Source of the DNA: Flavobacterium sp. LHD-85
GTDB lineage: Bacteria > Bacteroidota > Bacteroidia > Flavobacteriales > Flavobacteriaceae
Direction of reading: 5' to 3'
Assembly (NCBI RefSeq): GCF_030929595.1
Contig: NZ_JAVFVR010000015.1
Coordinates: 167,159-231,158 of the forward strand
Length of the DNA stretch: 64,000 bases
Part shown: positions 8,702-18,467 of the stretch, piece after piece
How the letters are laid out: each line of letters starts with the position of its first letter
How positions within the stretch are numbered: the stretch's first letter is position 1
Translations under genes and position numbers: made by a program
The notes under the pieces: generated by a model
What the model was told of the DNA's origin: nothing
Database searches by the model: none
What the model saw: the letters and a program-made list of their open reading frames with translations, nothing else

Positions 8702-11125
8702 TTATTCATATTTTAAATATTTCAGCACATCTACTTTTGTTGCTTGATATGCTTTTGCTAAAACAATGCATAGCGTTAAAAACAATAAGAGCAAAAAGGA
8801 AAGTAGAAACGGCAGTATCGGAATTTGGATTCTAAAGGCAAAATTATTCAGCCATTTCTGCAATAAAACATAGGCAGGAAATACAGCAATAAGAAAACCT
8901 ATTGCACAATACACTACATATTGTTTAGACAGTTCTTTCAGTAAGATATTGGTCTCTGCGCCCAAAGTTTTTCGAATCGCAATTTCTTTCATTCTTCTTT
9001 GAATAGAATAAGATGCGAGAGCAAAAAGTCCAAAAAGGGCAATAAGAATCACAATAATATTGAGCAGAGAAAACAAATTTTTCTGCTTTACATAAGACTC
9101 GTAAGTTCGTGCATATTCTTTATCGGCAAAATCATATTGAAAAGGATATTCGGTATCGACTTTTGATTTCCAGAATTTTTCAATTTCAGCAATAGAACTT
9201 TGAATTTGATCTGCTTTTAATTTTACGTAAATGCGATTCATTTCATTGGCCATATCTAGAGATTTTATATGATAAAAAGTAACAGGCGGAACATCGACTT
9301 CTGGGCTTAAAAGATTAAAATCTTTTACCACGCCAATAATCCTCATTTTCTGATTTCCAATTTTGATCTCTTTACCAATAGGATCTTTTATCTGCATTAA
9401 AGCCAATGATTTTTCATTAACTAAAACAGAATTTATAGTGTCTGAAGCTATGTTTGGAGTAAGATTTCTGCCTTTTATTACTTTTATATTTAGCAGATTT
9501 AGCATGTCATAATCAAGTCCGATTGCTTTTTGTTTGAAAAGCACATCTCGATACCAAATTGGCCATTGTGAATCATCTTCTCCATCAAAAGAAAGAAGAC
9601 CAGTTGAAACTTTTTCAACGCCTTTAATTTTTGAAAGTTCCTGTTTTATAGTGTTATATCTTTCAAAAATATTCTTTCCAACATTTTCTCCCTGATAATA
9701 GGAAGACGGAAGATTTAACGAAATTGCCATAACCTGATCGCCTTTAAAACCAAGATCTTTATTATTTAAAAATTTAATTTGCTGATAGACAATTACAGAA
9801 CCAATAATAAAAAAGGAAGCAATGGCAAATTGAAAAATCAGCATTCCATTTCTAAGCCAAATACCGCTTTTACTTCGAGCGTAATTGCCTCTTAAAACTT
9901 TTAAAGTCTCAAAATTAGCAACATATAAAGCAGGAAATATTCCAGCAAAAACAATGGTTATAATGAAAACTAGTATTAATTGAAGATAAAATTGACTTTC
10001 GATTATCCTTAAATTTTTCTCCAAAAAAGAATTGTAATAAGGAAGAGCAATTTCTACAATCATTAACGCTAATAAAACCGAAAAAGCAGTCATCAAAATG
10101 GTTTCAAAAATGAATTGCCAAACAATCTGTTTTTTGGAAGCGCCCAATATTTTACGAACCCCAACTTCTTTAGCTCTTTTAATTGAATTTGCCGTTGCCA
10201 AATTGATATAATTGACAATAGACAGAATAAGAATCAAAACAGACAAGCAAGCCATAATTACCAGAAACTGATAATTTCCTCTTCCTTCAGGATAACCGTC
10301 GGTTACAGAATGCAGTCTGGCAGATGAAAGCGGTTCCATCAAAACCTTGAAACTTCCCATTTTCTTGACCATTTCTGCTGGTGTAAAACCCGCTTGTTTG
10401 GCAGTTCTTACAATAACCTCGTCATAAAATACTTGATCAAGCATTTTCCGAGTTAAGTCTGCTTTGGATGGATCTTTTAATTTTACCAATACTTTTAAAA
10501 CAAAAAGACCAGGGTTTTTGTCGGGATCTGCCAAGTCTTTCATGCGGTTTATCACTATGTTTGGTGCGATCGATGAATTTCCTGGAATGCGATAAACGCC
10601 CGCAATTGTAAACGTAGCATCCAAACATTTGATTTGTTTGCCTATTGGGTTTTTATTTCCAAAAAAACGTTCTGCAAGCTTCTCTGAAATGGCAATACTG
10701 TTTTCGTCTTTTATAGCCGATTTTGCATTTCCATGAATAAATTCAAAAGGAAAAAGAGAAAAGAAATCTTTTTCGGCATTTACGATTTTATCTACAAATT
10801 CCTTTTGGCCATTGTAAACAACTTTGTCTTTTTGATACCATTCATCTGCATAAACAACAGCTTCTACGTTGGGATCATTTTTTAAATGAGGTTTTAAGCG
10901 CACAGGATTATTTGCCGTTACAGGCATATCGCTTAATTGCGCTAAAACCTGATAAACTTTGTCTTTTTCTGGATTCCAAGCATTATAATTATGTTCGTCA
11001 TTCCAATACAGAAGCGCGAAAATCAAGCCCGAAATTCCTATTGATAATCCGAGAATATTGAGAGCAGTAAATAATTTACTGTGTTTTATTTGATAGATAA
11101 ATATATTGATCCAGTTTTTTAGCAT
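8702..11125 (-). CDS. ABC transporter permease, FtsX/MacB type (paralogue 3 of operon)
   Basis: This 807-residue permease has the duplicated MacB-type plan. A first helix (FTALNILGLSIGISGLIFALLY) is followed by a periplasmic MacB_PCD-like domain, then a three-helix FtsX block with NYINLATANSIKRAKEVGVRKILGASKKQI. A second periplasmic domain and a second FtsX block (LFALASYSIQRRMKEIAIRKTLGAE) follow. Such permeases are mechanotransmission transporters rather than classical importers; their substrates include lipoproteins, peptides and antibiotics. It is the last gene of the operon ATPase-permease-permease-permease. A 174-bp gap with a family-1 palindrome separates it from the preceding paralogue, so its expression may be uncoupled. 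Confidence 0.9.
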   Translation of the reverse strand: MLKNWINIFIYQIKHSKLFTALNILGLSIGISGLIFALLYWNDEHNYNAWNPEKDKVYQVLAQLSDMPVTANNPVRLKPHLKNDPNVEAVVYADEWYQKDKVVYNGQKEFVDKIVNAEKDFFSLFPFEFIHGNAKSAIKDENSIAISEKLAERFFGNKNPIGKQIKCLDATFTIAGVYRIPGNSSIAPNIVINRMKDLADPDKNPGLFVLKVLVKLKDPSKADLTRKMLDQVFYDEVIVRTAKQAGFTPAEMVKKMGSFKVLMEPLSSARLHSVTDGYPEGRGNYQFLVIMACLSVLILILSIVNYINLATANSIKRAKEVGVRKILGASKKQIVWQFIFETILMTAFSVLLALMIVEIALPYYNSFLEKNLRIIESQFYLQLILVFIITIVFAGIFPALYVANFETLKVLRGNYARSKSGIWLRNGMLIFQFAIASFFIIGSVIVYQQIKFLNNKDLGFKGDQVMAISLNLPSSYYQGENVGKNIFERYNTIKQELSKIKGVEKVSTGLLSFDGEDDSQWPIWYRDVLFKQKAIGLDYDMLNLLNIKVIKGRNLTPNIASDTINSVLVNEKSLALMQIKDPIGKEIKIGNQKMRIIGVVKDFNLLSPEVDVPPVTFYHIKSLDMANEMNRIYVKLKADQIQSSIAEIEKFWKSKVDTEYPFQYDFADKEYARTYESYVKQKNLFSLLNIIVILIALFGLFALASYSIQRRMKEIAIRKTLGAETNILLKELSKQYVVYCAIGFLIAVFPAYVLLQKWLNNFAFRIQIPILPFLLSFLLLLFLTLCIVLAKAYQATKVDVLKYLKYE

Positions 11126-11190
11126 TTTGTTGGTGGTTTAAATAATATAGAGCATCAGTTTATGCTATGCCTTATACTTAGTGAGGTTAG

Positions 11191-11282
11191 TTTCACGCAG
11201 ATTTTACAGATTTTGGCAGATGCATTTTAAATCTAAAAATAGATCTGCCTTATCAGCTTAAATCTGTAAAATCTGCGTGAAA
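11191..11282. repeat. Family-1 palindrome inside the permease operon
   Basis: TTTCACGCAGATTTT and AAAATCTGCGTGAAA bound an element of about 92 bp in the 174-bp gap between two permease genes. It is closely similar to the copy at 8595-8684, including the internal TCAGCTTAAATCTGTAAAATCTG. In the transcript it would form a long hairpin between cistrons. Confidence 0.85.
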
Positions 11283-11299
11283 TAAAAAAAACAAACTAA

Positions 11300-13711
11300 T
11301 TATTCGTATTTCAAATATTTTAAAACGTCTACTTTGGTCACTTGATAGGCTTTCGCTAGAACAATTGTCAGCGTTAAAAATAACAGCGAAACAAAAGCAA
11401 CTAAGAAAGGCAGAAACGGAATATCGATTCGAGAAGCAAAGTTTTCTAGCCATTTCTGCATTAGTAAATAAGCAGGAACAATTCCGATAAGAAAACCAAT
11501 TATGCAGAAAAGGACATACTGTTTAGACAATTCTTTTAGCAAAATATTGGTTTCAGCGCCAAGCGTTTTTCTGATGGCAATTTCGCGCAATCTTCTTTCC
11601 ATAGAAAAAGAAGCCAAAGCAAATAATCCGAAAACGGCAATTAATATTACCACAACATTCAGTAAAGCAAATAAATTTCTTTGGTCTTGATATTTTTTAT
11701 AAGTTCGAGCAAAGTTTTTATCTACAAAACCATATTCAAAGGGATATTCCTGATCGACCTTAGATTTCCAGAATTTGTCTATAGCAGCGATTGTTTCAGG
11801 CATTTGATCGGTAGATATTTTAACCGAAATAAAGCGCATCTCGTTATCTATCCAGTCAAAAGCCTTAATATGGAAAAAAATCATTGGTGCAATATTATAT
11901 TCCATTCCGATGTAATGGAAGTTTTTGACAATACCTACAACTTTAAATTTTTTTCCTCCAAAAGTGACATCTTGATTTACAGGATCCTTTACCTGAAGCG
12001 TTTTTGCAGCGGTTTCATTCAATAAAGCACTCGAAATGCTGTCGGTTGCCAATTCAGGATTCAAATCTTTTCCTTTGATTACTTGGATTCCTAAAAGATT
12101 TAATTGTCCAAAATCCATTGGCATTTGCTGTGTTATGACTTCTTTATTGGATTTATAATGAAGACCTTGCCAAGAATTTTCGTTGCTGCCAATAGAGAAC
12201 ATTCCAGCAGAAACAGCTTCAACGCCTTTAATTTTCAACAATTCTTGTTTAATGAGTTTATACCTTTCGTATTGACTTTTTCCTTTTTGAGGTTTAAAAG
12301 AAATATCCATAACCTGAGTACCGTTAAAACCTAAATCTTTATCCATCATAAAGTTTACCTGTTTGTAAACAATAAACGACCCGATAATGAAAAGTGTAGC
12401 AATAGAAAATTGTAAAACAAGCATTCCGTTACGAATCCAAACACCATTTTTACTTCTAGAAAAATTGCCTTTTAAGACTTTAAGCGTCTCAAAATTCGAA
12501 ATATAAACTGCCGGAAAAACTCCCGAAACGATAATGACAAAAAAGAAAATTAGAATAAGCTGGGAGTAAAATTGAGTTCCAATTAGCATTAAGTTTTTGT
12601 TTAAAAAAGCATTATAAAACGGAAGCGAAAGTTCTACGATCACCATTGCCAACAAAACAGAAAACAAAGTGATGAGAGTGGTTTCAAAAACAAACTGCGT
12701 AACAATTTGTGATTTCGTAGCACCGACAATCTTGCGAACCCCAACTTCTTTAGCACGTCTTACCGCATTTGCAGTAGCCATATTGATGTAGTTTACAATC
12801 GAAAGTATTAAAATTAAGATAGATAAACCCACTACAATTTTTAAGAACTGCAAATTGGCGTTTTGTTCAGGAAAAGCATAATTTCCCTGATAAAGTCTTG
12901 CCTTTGTAAGCGGCAGAAGTCTTGATTTTATAGGATCTCCATATTGTTTTATAAACTGTTCAATAGATAATCCGTCTGCTTTTGCCTGTTTTTTGTAGTT
13001 GTCTTCAAGAAATATTTTATCTAAGTTTTGAATGACTGCCGTAGTATCGCTTTGTTTTTTCAGCTTAAGCATTAATCCGTAGCTAAAACCCCAGTTATCC
13101 TTATTTTTTTCTAGTTCATCTTCAACTACAGGAGTAATAACCGAAGGCATTATCGATGATTTTTCGGGTGTTTTGTAAATACCGCGAACGACAAAAATTC
13201 GATCAGCATATTTAACCTGTTTGCCCATAGGATTTTCATTCTTAAAAATGCGCGAAGCCGTTTCCTGAGAAAGAACCATGCTGTTGCGGTCACTAAAAGC
13301 TGTTTTAGCATTTCCTTGTACAAATTCAAAAGGAAAAAAAGAAAAGAAACTTCTTTGAGCCGAAAAAATTTTGTCTACCAATTCTATTTTTCCGTTATAT
13401 TGAATTGTTTCTTTTGTGTAATACAGTCTATAATAACAGTATTGGTCTAAATAAGAAGTCGTTTCGTTTAACATTCTTCCCGGAATCGGAGAGTTTGATG
13501 TCCAAACATTTCCTCCTCCAAAATCGTTCATTACGTTATAAATTTTATCCTTTTCAGGATTCCATTGATCGTAAGCGTGTTCGTCATTCCAGTATAGAAT
13601 GGCAAATATTAAACCTGCAATTCCTATACTTAATCCCAATATATTTAGGGCTGTAAAGAATTTGTTATTCTTTATATGATAAACAAATATGTTTGTCCAA
13701 TTTTTAATCAT
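11300..13711 (-). CDS. ABC transporter permease, FtsX/MacB type (paralogue 2 of operon)
   Basis: This 803-residue paralogue of its neighbours has the same N-terminal helix (FTALNILGLSIGIAGLIFAILYWNDEHAYDQWNPEKDKIY), the first FtsX block (NYINMATANAVRRAKEVGVRKIVGATKSQI) and the second block (FALASFSMERRLREIAIRKTLGAE). It ends in VDVLKYLKYE, like the others. Divergence is greatest in the periplasmic domains, so the three permeases may handle different partners. Its start is 1 bp from the stop of the upstream permease, so the two are certainly one transcriptional unit. Confidence 0.9.
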   Translation of the reverse strand: MIKNWTNIFVYHIKNNKFFTALNILGLSIGIAGLIFAILYWNDEHAYDQWNPEKDKIYNVMNDFGGGNVWTSNSPIPGRMLNETTSYLDQYCYYRLYYTKETIQYNGKIELVDKIFSAQRSFFSFFPFEFVQGNAKTAFSDRNSMVLSQETASRIFKNENPMGKQVKYADRIFVVRGIYKTPEKSSIMPSVITPVVEDELEKNKDNWGFSYGLMLKLKKQSDTTAVIQNLDKIFLEDNYKKQAKADGLSIEQFIKQYGDPIKSRLLPLTKARLYQGNYAFPEQNANLQFLKIVVGLSILILILSIVNYINMATANAVRRAKEVGVRKIVGATKSQIVTQFVFETTLITLFSVLLAMVIVELSLPFYNAFLNKNLMLIGTQFYSQLILIFFFVIIVSGVFPAVYISNFETLKVLKGNFSRSKNGVWIRNGMLVLQFSIATLFIIGSFIVYKQVNFMMDKDLGFNGTQVMDISFKPQKGKSQYERYKLIKQELLKIKGVEAVSAGMFSIGSNENSWQGLHYKSNKEVITQQMPMDFGQLNLLGIQVIKGKDLNPELATDSISSALLNETAAKTLQVKDPVNQDVTFGGKKFKVVGIVKNFHYIGMEYNIAPMIFFHIKAFDWIDNEMRFISVKISTDQMPETIAAIDKFWKSKVDQEYPFEYGFVDKNFARTYKKYQDQRNLFALLNVVVILIAVFGLFALASFSMERRLREIAIRKTLGAETNILLKELSKQYVLFCIIGFLIGIVPAYLLMQKWLENFASRIDIPFLPFLVAFVSLLFLTLTIVLAKAYQVTKVDVLKYLKYE

Positions 13712-13712
13712 T

Positions 13713-16115
13713 TTACTCGTATTTTAAGTATTTTAAAACATCGACTTTTGTTACTTGATAGGCTTTTACTAGAACTATGGTCAGCGTGAGAAAAAGCAAA
13801 GACACAAAAGCAATAAAAAAGGGTAGTAGAGTAATATCAATTCGGAATGGGAAATTTTCGAGCCATTTTTGCAATAGCAAATAAGCAGGTACAATTCCGA
13901 TAAAGAAACCAATGATACAGAAAACTACATATTGTTTAGATAGTTCTTTCAGTAAAGTATTGGTTTCAGCGCCAAGTGTTTTTCTTATCGCAATTTCTTT
14001 CAGTCTTCTTTCCATCGAAAAAGAAGCTAAGGCAAACAGCCCGAAAACGGCAATTAGAATTACAACAACATTCAATAAAGCAAATAAATTTCTTTGGTCT
14101 TCGTATTTTTTATAAGTGCGGGCAAAATTTTTGTCTACAAAACTGTATTCAAATGGATATTCGGAATCTACATTTTTGACCCAAAAATTCTTTAGCGAAG
14201 CAATAGTCTGATCCATATTTTTTGGAGAAACTTTAACTGTAATAGATTCGATATTACCTTGTGTCCATTTTTGAGTATTTATATGAAAGAAAATCATAGG
14301 AGCAATTTCGGTATCAAGACCAAAATAATGGAAGTCTTTTACAATTCCGACAACCTTATAATCTTGTCCGTTCCATCCAATAGTTTTATCCAAAGGATTT
14401 TTCTCACGCATAGTTTTAGCAGCAGTTTCGTTTAGTAAAACATTAGAAATTGTGTCAGAAGCTAGCTTTTTAGAAAGAAATCTTCCTTTCGCTAACTTAA
14501 TATTCAACATTTCCAACATTCCAAAATCAGAACCTAGTTGATTAACAATAACAACTTCATTATTTTTGTAATGCACGCCACCTCTCGAACACCAGTTATC
14601 GCCGATAGAAAACGCTCCAACTGAAACTCCTTCAATATCTTGAATCTTTGAGATTTCTTGTTTTATGCTTTCGTAGCGCTCAAATTGCCCTTTGTCTTTT
14701 TGTTCTCTAAATGAAATATTCATTAATTGTGAGCCACTAAACCCCAAATCTTTTTCTACCATAAATTGAACTTGCTGATAGACTACAATAGAACCAATAA
14801 TGAAGAAAACAGCAATCGAAAATTGTAAAACAAGCATGGTATTTCTAAGCCACAAACCATTTTTACTGTGTGAAAAATTTCCTTTTAAAACTTTAAAATT
14901 TGAAATGTAAACCGCTGGAAAAACGCCACTCACAACAACTACAAGACTAAAGATTACAACAAGCTGAAGATAAAACTGAGATCCTGCAAGAACCAATTCT
15001 TTGTTTAAAAACTGATTGTAAAAAGGCAAAGAAACTTCCACAATTACAAGTGCTAATAATGTAGCGAAAAGCATGGTCAATGCGGTTTCAAATACAAACT
15101 GAAACACAATCTGTCTTTTTGTGGCTCCAATAATTTTTCTCACGCCAACTTCCTTTGCTCGTTTTATGGCATTGGCTGTAACTAAATTGATATAATTTAC
15201 AATTGAAAGCAATAAAATTAAAATTGACAATCCCATCAAGATTCGTAAAAACTGAAGATTTCCTGTTCCTTCCGGAAATGGATATACTCCTTTATAAAGT
15301 CGTGAATTTTCAAAAGGGAGTAATTGGACTTTCATAGGTTCGCCAAATGCCTTAGTATACTCCTTAATTGTCATTCCTTCACGTTTAGCCTGTTTTTTGA
15401 AGTTGCTTTCAATAAAAAAATCATCTAGACTTTTAGCTACAAGAGGCAAGTCACTGTTTTGCTTTAACTTTAAAATTAAACCAAAACTGAAGCCCCAGTG
15501 ATCCTTACGCCCTTCGAGATCTTCTTCGATCATATTGGTAACAGCATTTGGCATTACAACCGATTTTCCAGGTATTCTATATACGCCTCGAACGACAAAT
15601 ATTTTGTCGGCATATTTTACTTGTCTGCCAATTGGATTTTCATTTTTAAATAAACGAAATGCCGTTTCATCAGAGAAAACAATACTTTGTGGTTCTTTAA
15701 GAGCAGTTTTCGGATTCCCGTATTTGAATTCAAAAGGAAAAAAAGAAAAGAAACTATTTTGTGCTGAAAAGATTTTATCAATCAATTCTGTTTTGCCATT
15801 AAACTGTATGGTTTCTCTACTATAGTAGTCATTGAAATAGCAATAATTTTCTAAATATGGAGTAGATGATTTTAAATATGGCCCAGTCATAGCTGAGTTT
15901 GTAGCCCAAACATCTCCTTTTCCTAAATCATTCATTACAATAAATGTTCTATCCTTTTCAGGATTCCATTTATCATAAGAATACTCATCATTCCAGTACA
16001 GCGTTGCAAAGATCAAACCTGCAATTCCAATACTCAGACCAAGAATATTCAGAGCCGTGAAAAGCTTGTTATGCTTTAATTGATAAATAAATATATTAAT
16101 CCAATTCTGAAGCAT
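13713..16115 (-). CDS. ABC transporter permease, FtsX/MacB type (paralogue 1 of operon)
   Basis: This 800-residue permease directly follows the ATPase gene with 3 bp between them. It shows the N-terminal helix FTALNILGLSIGIAGLIFATLY, a MacB_PCD-like periplasmic domain, the block NYINLVTANAIKRAKEVGVRKIIGATKRQI and the second block FALASFSMERRLKEIAIRKTLGAE, ending VDVLKYLKYE. It is closer to the 803-residue neighbour than to the 807-residue one, suggesting stepwise tandem duplication. With one ATPase for three permeases, mixed complexes are possible; this is inference. Confidence 0.9.
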   Translation of the reverse strand: MLQNWINIFIYQLKHNKLFTALNILGLSIGIAGLIFATLYWNDEYSYDKWNPEKDRTFIVMNDLGKGDVWATNSAMTGPYLKSSTPYLENYCYFNDYYSRETIQFNGKTELIDKIFSAQNSFFSFFPFEFKYGNPKTALKEPQSIVFSDETAFRLFKNENPIGRQVKYADKIFVVRGVYRIPGKSVVMPNAVTNMIEEDLEGRKDHWGFSFGLILKLKQNSDLPLVAKSLDDFFIESNFKKQAKREGMTIKEYTKAFGEPMKVQLLPFENSRLYKGVYPFPEGTGNLQFLRILMGLSILILLLSIVNYINLVTANAIKRAKEVGVRKIIGATKRQIVFQFVFETALTMLFATLLALVIVEVSLPFYNQFLNKELVLAGSQFYLQLVVIFSLVVVVSGVFPAVYISNFKVLKGNFSHSKNGLWLRNTMLVLQFSIAVFFIIGSIVVYQQVQFMVEKDLGFSGSQLMNISFREQKDKGQFERYESIKQEISKIQDIEGVSVGAFSIGDNWCSRGGVHYKNNEVVIVNQLGSDFGMLEMLNIKLAKGRFLSKKLASDTISNVLLNETAAKTMREKNPLDKTIGWNGQDYKVVGIVKDFHYFGLDTEIAPMIFFHINTQKWTQGNIESITVKVSPKNMDQTIASLKNFWVKNVDSEYPFEYSFVDKNFARTYKKYEDQRNLFALLNVVVILIAVFGLFALASFSMERRLKEIAIRKTLGAETNTLLKELSKQYVVFCIIGFFIGIVPAYLLLQKWLENFPFRIDITLLPFFIAFVSLLFLTLTIVLVKAYQVTKVDVLKYLKYE

Positions 16116-16118
16116 AAA

Positions 16119-16829
16119 TTAGTTGTTAGCAGTTACTAAAACATCAACATTTCTATGATTCACTTTTTCAGAAAGGATTTCGCCATCTTTCATTAAAATA
16201 GTTCTTTGAGAAAAAGAAGCATCATAATCGGAGTGCGTTACCATCAAAATTGTCGATCCGCTGGCATGAAGATCGGTCAACAATTCCATTACTTCATTTC
16301 CATTTCGGCTGTCCAAGTTTCCTGTTGGCTCATCGGCCAAAATAATTTTCGGATTATTGATTAAAGCTCTTGCTACAGCCACACGCTGCTGCTGTCCGCC
16401 TGAAAGCTGTTGGGGAAAATGCTTCAAACGGTGTGCAATTCCTAAAATTTTTGCCATTTCGTTTACTCGAGATTTTCTTTCGGCAGAAGGAACGTTGTTA
16501 TAAATTAAAGGCAGTTCGATATTATCAAAAACCGATAATTCGTCAATTAAATTGAAGTTCTGGAAAATGAATCCGATGTTTTCTTTTCTAGCTTGCGATT
16601 TTTGTTTTTCCTTTAAACCTACCATTTCCTGATCCAGAAGTTTATAGCTTCCGCTAGAAGCGCTGTCCAGAAGTCCAATGATGTTTAATAAAGTCGATTT
16701 TCCGCTTCCTGACGGTCCCATAATAGAAACAAAATCGCCTTGATTGATGGTTAACGAAATTTCACTTAATGCTTTAGTTTCTAATTCCTCAGTTCTAAAT
16801 ACTTTTGAAAGTTTTGTAATGGTAATCAT
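16119..16829 (-). CDS. ABC transporter ATP-binding protein, MacB/LolD type
   Basis: This 236-residue ATPase energises the three downstream permeases. Walker A is GPSGSGKST near residue 39, the signature motif LSGGQQQR is near 141, Walker B is IILADEP, and the H-loop is in MVTHS. It matches the LolD/MacB subfamily in size and in the IGFIFQNFNLIDELSVFDNIELPL block. It is the first gene of the operon and is divergent from an NtrC-type regulator, across a 286-bp region that holds a sigma-54-like promoter on its strand. Confidence 0.93.
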   Translation of the reverse strand: MITITKLSKVFRTEELETKALSEISLTINQGDFVSIMGPSGSGKSTLLNIIGLLDSASSGSYKLLDQEMVGLKEKQKSQARKENIGFIFQNFNLIDELSVFDNIELPLIYNNVPSAERKSRVNEMAKILGIAHRLKHFPQQLSGGQQQRVAVARALINNPKIILADEPTGNLDSRNGNEVMELLTDLHASGSTILMVTHSDYDASFSQRTILMKDGEILSEKVNHRNVDVLVTANN

Positions 16830-16998
16830 AATTTGACTGTTTTTAATTTTTGATTGATTTTCTTTTAAAATTTTTATGCCTTCGGAAATGACAGAAACAA
16901 GTCTGAAAATTAAGATAAATTATTTTTAATTTATCGCTATTTATTTTGTTATTTGTACTTCCGAAAGGGTTTAATTATTAATGATTTACAAGTTCTAA

Positions 16999-17014
16999 TG
17001 TGATTTTCGTGCCA
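16999..17014 (-). promoter_or_regulatory. Candidate sigma-54 promoter for the ABC operon
   Basis: On the minus strand TGGCACG, then four bases, then TCACA fits the -24/-12 pattern TGGCACG-N4-TTGCA, with a perfect -24 element and two mismatches in the -12 element. It lies 170 bp upstream of the ATPase start, and the divergent gene encodes a sigma-54 activator. The weak -12 box keeps confidence moderate. Confidence 0.5.
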
Positions 17015-17075
17015 GTAAATTAAACCTTGTAAATACCTTGTTTTTAAGGGATTATTTTTCAATAAAATTTTAAAC

Positions 17076-17091
17076 TGTCCATAAGTGGACA
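17076..17091. promoter_or_regulatory. Candidate operator TGTCCA-TAAG-TGGACA
   Basis: A perfect 6-bp inverted repeat with a 4-bp spacer lies 24 bp before the NtrC-type regulator start and about 62 bp upstream of the candidate -24 box of the divergent operon. That position suits an enhancer site for the regulator, which could both activate the transporter and control its own gene. Confidence 0.5.
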
Positions 17092-17115
17092 CCTTTCGTC
17101 CAAAACTGAACAATA

Positions 17116-18465
17116 ATGAAAAAGACCAACGCATCTATTTTAATCATCGACGATCAAGAAGACATTCTTTTTGCATCAAAAGTCTACCTGAAAAAGTATT
17201 TTGAGAACATTTATACGCTCAATAATCCGAATAATATTGTCGAATTATTGGCAAAAAATGCCATTGATGTTGTACTCTTAGACATGAATTACAGATTAGG
17301 ATTTGAAGATGGGAGAGAAGGTTTGTATTTATTGAAAGAAATAAAAACGCTTTCGCCAAAAACTGTCGTAATCTTGATGACCGCTTTCGGAAAAGTAGAA
17401 ACAGCTGTTGAAGGTTTAAAATCGGGTGCTTTTGATTATATTCTGAAACCTTGGGAAAATAAAAAGCTTTTAGAATCGGTAAAACAAGCCGTAGATAAAG
17501 CTCGAAAAGAACAGAAGAAAAACAAGGAAGTTGAGATAAAAGAAGAATTCTTTGTCGGCAGTTCTGAAATTATAAAAAAGGCTTATTCTCTAGCAGATAA
17601 AGTTGCAAAAACGGATGCTAATGTTTTGATTTTGGGCGAAAACGGAACAGGAAAATTTGTTCTGGCGCATCATATTCATACACAATCCGAAAGAAAAAAT
17701 CAGCCGTTTATTGCAGTTGATTTGGGTTCTTTGAATTCAAACATTTTCGAAAGCGAATTGTTTGGTTATGCGAAAGGCGCTTTTACCGATGCTAAAACTG
17801 ATACAGCGGGACGTTTTGAAATGGCACAAAATGGAACTATTTTCTTAGACGAAATAGGAAATGTACCGCTTCATTTACAATCAAAACTTTTGCAAGTTAT
17901 TCAGACCAAAACGGTAACAAGATTGGGAGAAACAAAAGCAAGACCTTTAAACGTTAGAATTATTACAGCAACCAATTTGAACTTAAAACTAGAAGTTGCC
18001 GATAAAAACTTCCGTGAAGACTTGTATTATCGCATCAATACGATGGAAATTGTTTTGCCTCCGTTAAGAGAAAGACATGAAGATAAAATTCCGCTTGCTG
18101 AATATCTTTTGGACAAAATGATTGAAAAATATAGCCGTGACGAAATCACTTTTGATAAAAAAGTCTTAGAACAGATTGAAAAACACGCTTGGAATGGAAA
18201 CATTCGCGAAATGGAAAATAAGATTGAACGTGCGGTTATTCTTTGCGAAAACAACACTATAACGGTTTCTGATTTGGATTTGGAAACGATAACGCCTTAC
18301 GAGGAAAACTCAGATGATATTCAGCTTTCTTCGGTTGAAAAAGCAACGGTTGAAAAAGCGCTTCTTAAAAACAACAACAATATCAGTAAAACTGCCGAAG
18401 AATTGGGATTATCAAGAGGTGCGCTTTACAGACGTTTGGAGAAATTTAATATCAATATCGACTAA
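17116..18465 (+). CDS. NtrC-type sigma-54-dependent response regulator
   Basis: The regulator (449 residues) has three domains. The receiver has phospho-acceptor D56 in VVLLDMNY. The AAA+ domain has Walker A GENGTGK (174-180) and Walker B TIFLDEIGN (241-249). The sigma-54 contact loop reads GAFTDA (221-226) instead of the classic GAFTGA. A Fis-type HTH is at the C-terminus (NISKTAEELGLSRGALYRRLEKF). It is followed after 2 bp by its histidine kinase and faces the ABC operon, which it very likely activates. The Asp in the GAFTGA loop seems to occur in other Bacteroidota regulators, so it does not by itself indicate inactivity. Confidence 0.93.
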   Translation: MKKTNASILIIDDQEDILFASKVYLKKYFENIYTLNNPNNIVELLAKNAIDVVLLDMNYRLGFEDGREGLYLLKEIKTLSPKTVVILMTAFGKVETAVEGLKSGAFDYILKPWENKKLLESVKQAVDKARKEQKKNKEVEIKEEFFVGSSEIIKKAYSLADKVAKTDANVLILGENGTGKFVLAHHIHTQSERKNQPFIAVDLGSLNSNIFESELFGYAKGAFTDAKTDTAGRFEMAQNGTIFLDEIGNVPLHLQSKLLQVIQTKTVTRLGETKARPLNVRIITATNLNLKLEVADKNFREDLYYRINTMEIVLPPLRERHEDKIPLAEYLLDKMIEKYSRDEITFDKKVLEQIEKHAWNGNIREMENKIERAVILCENNTITVSDLDLETITPYEENSDDIQLSSVEKATVEKALLKNNNNISKTAEELGLSRGALYRRLEKFNINID

Positions 18466-18467
18466 TT

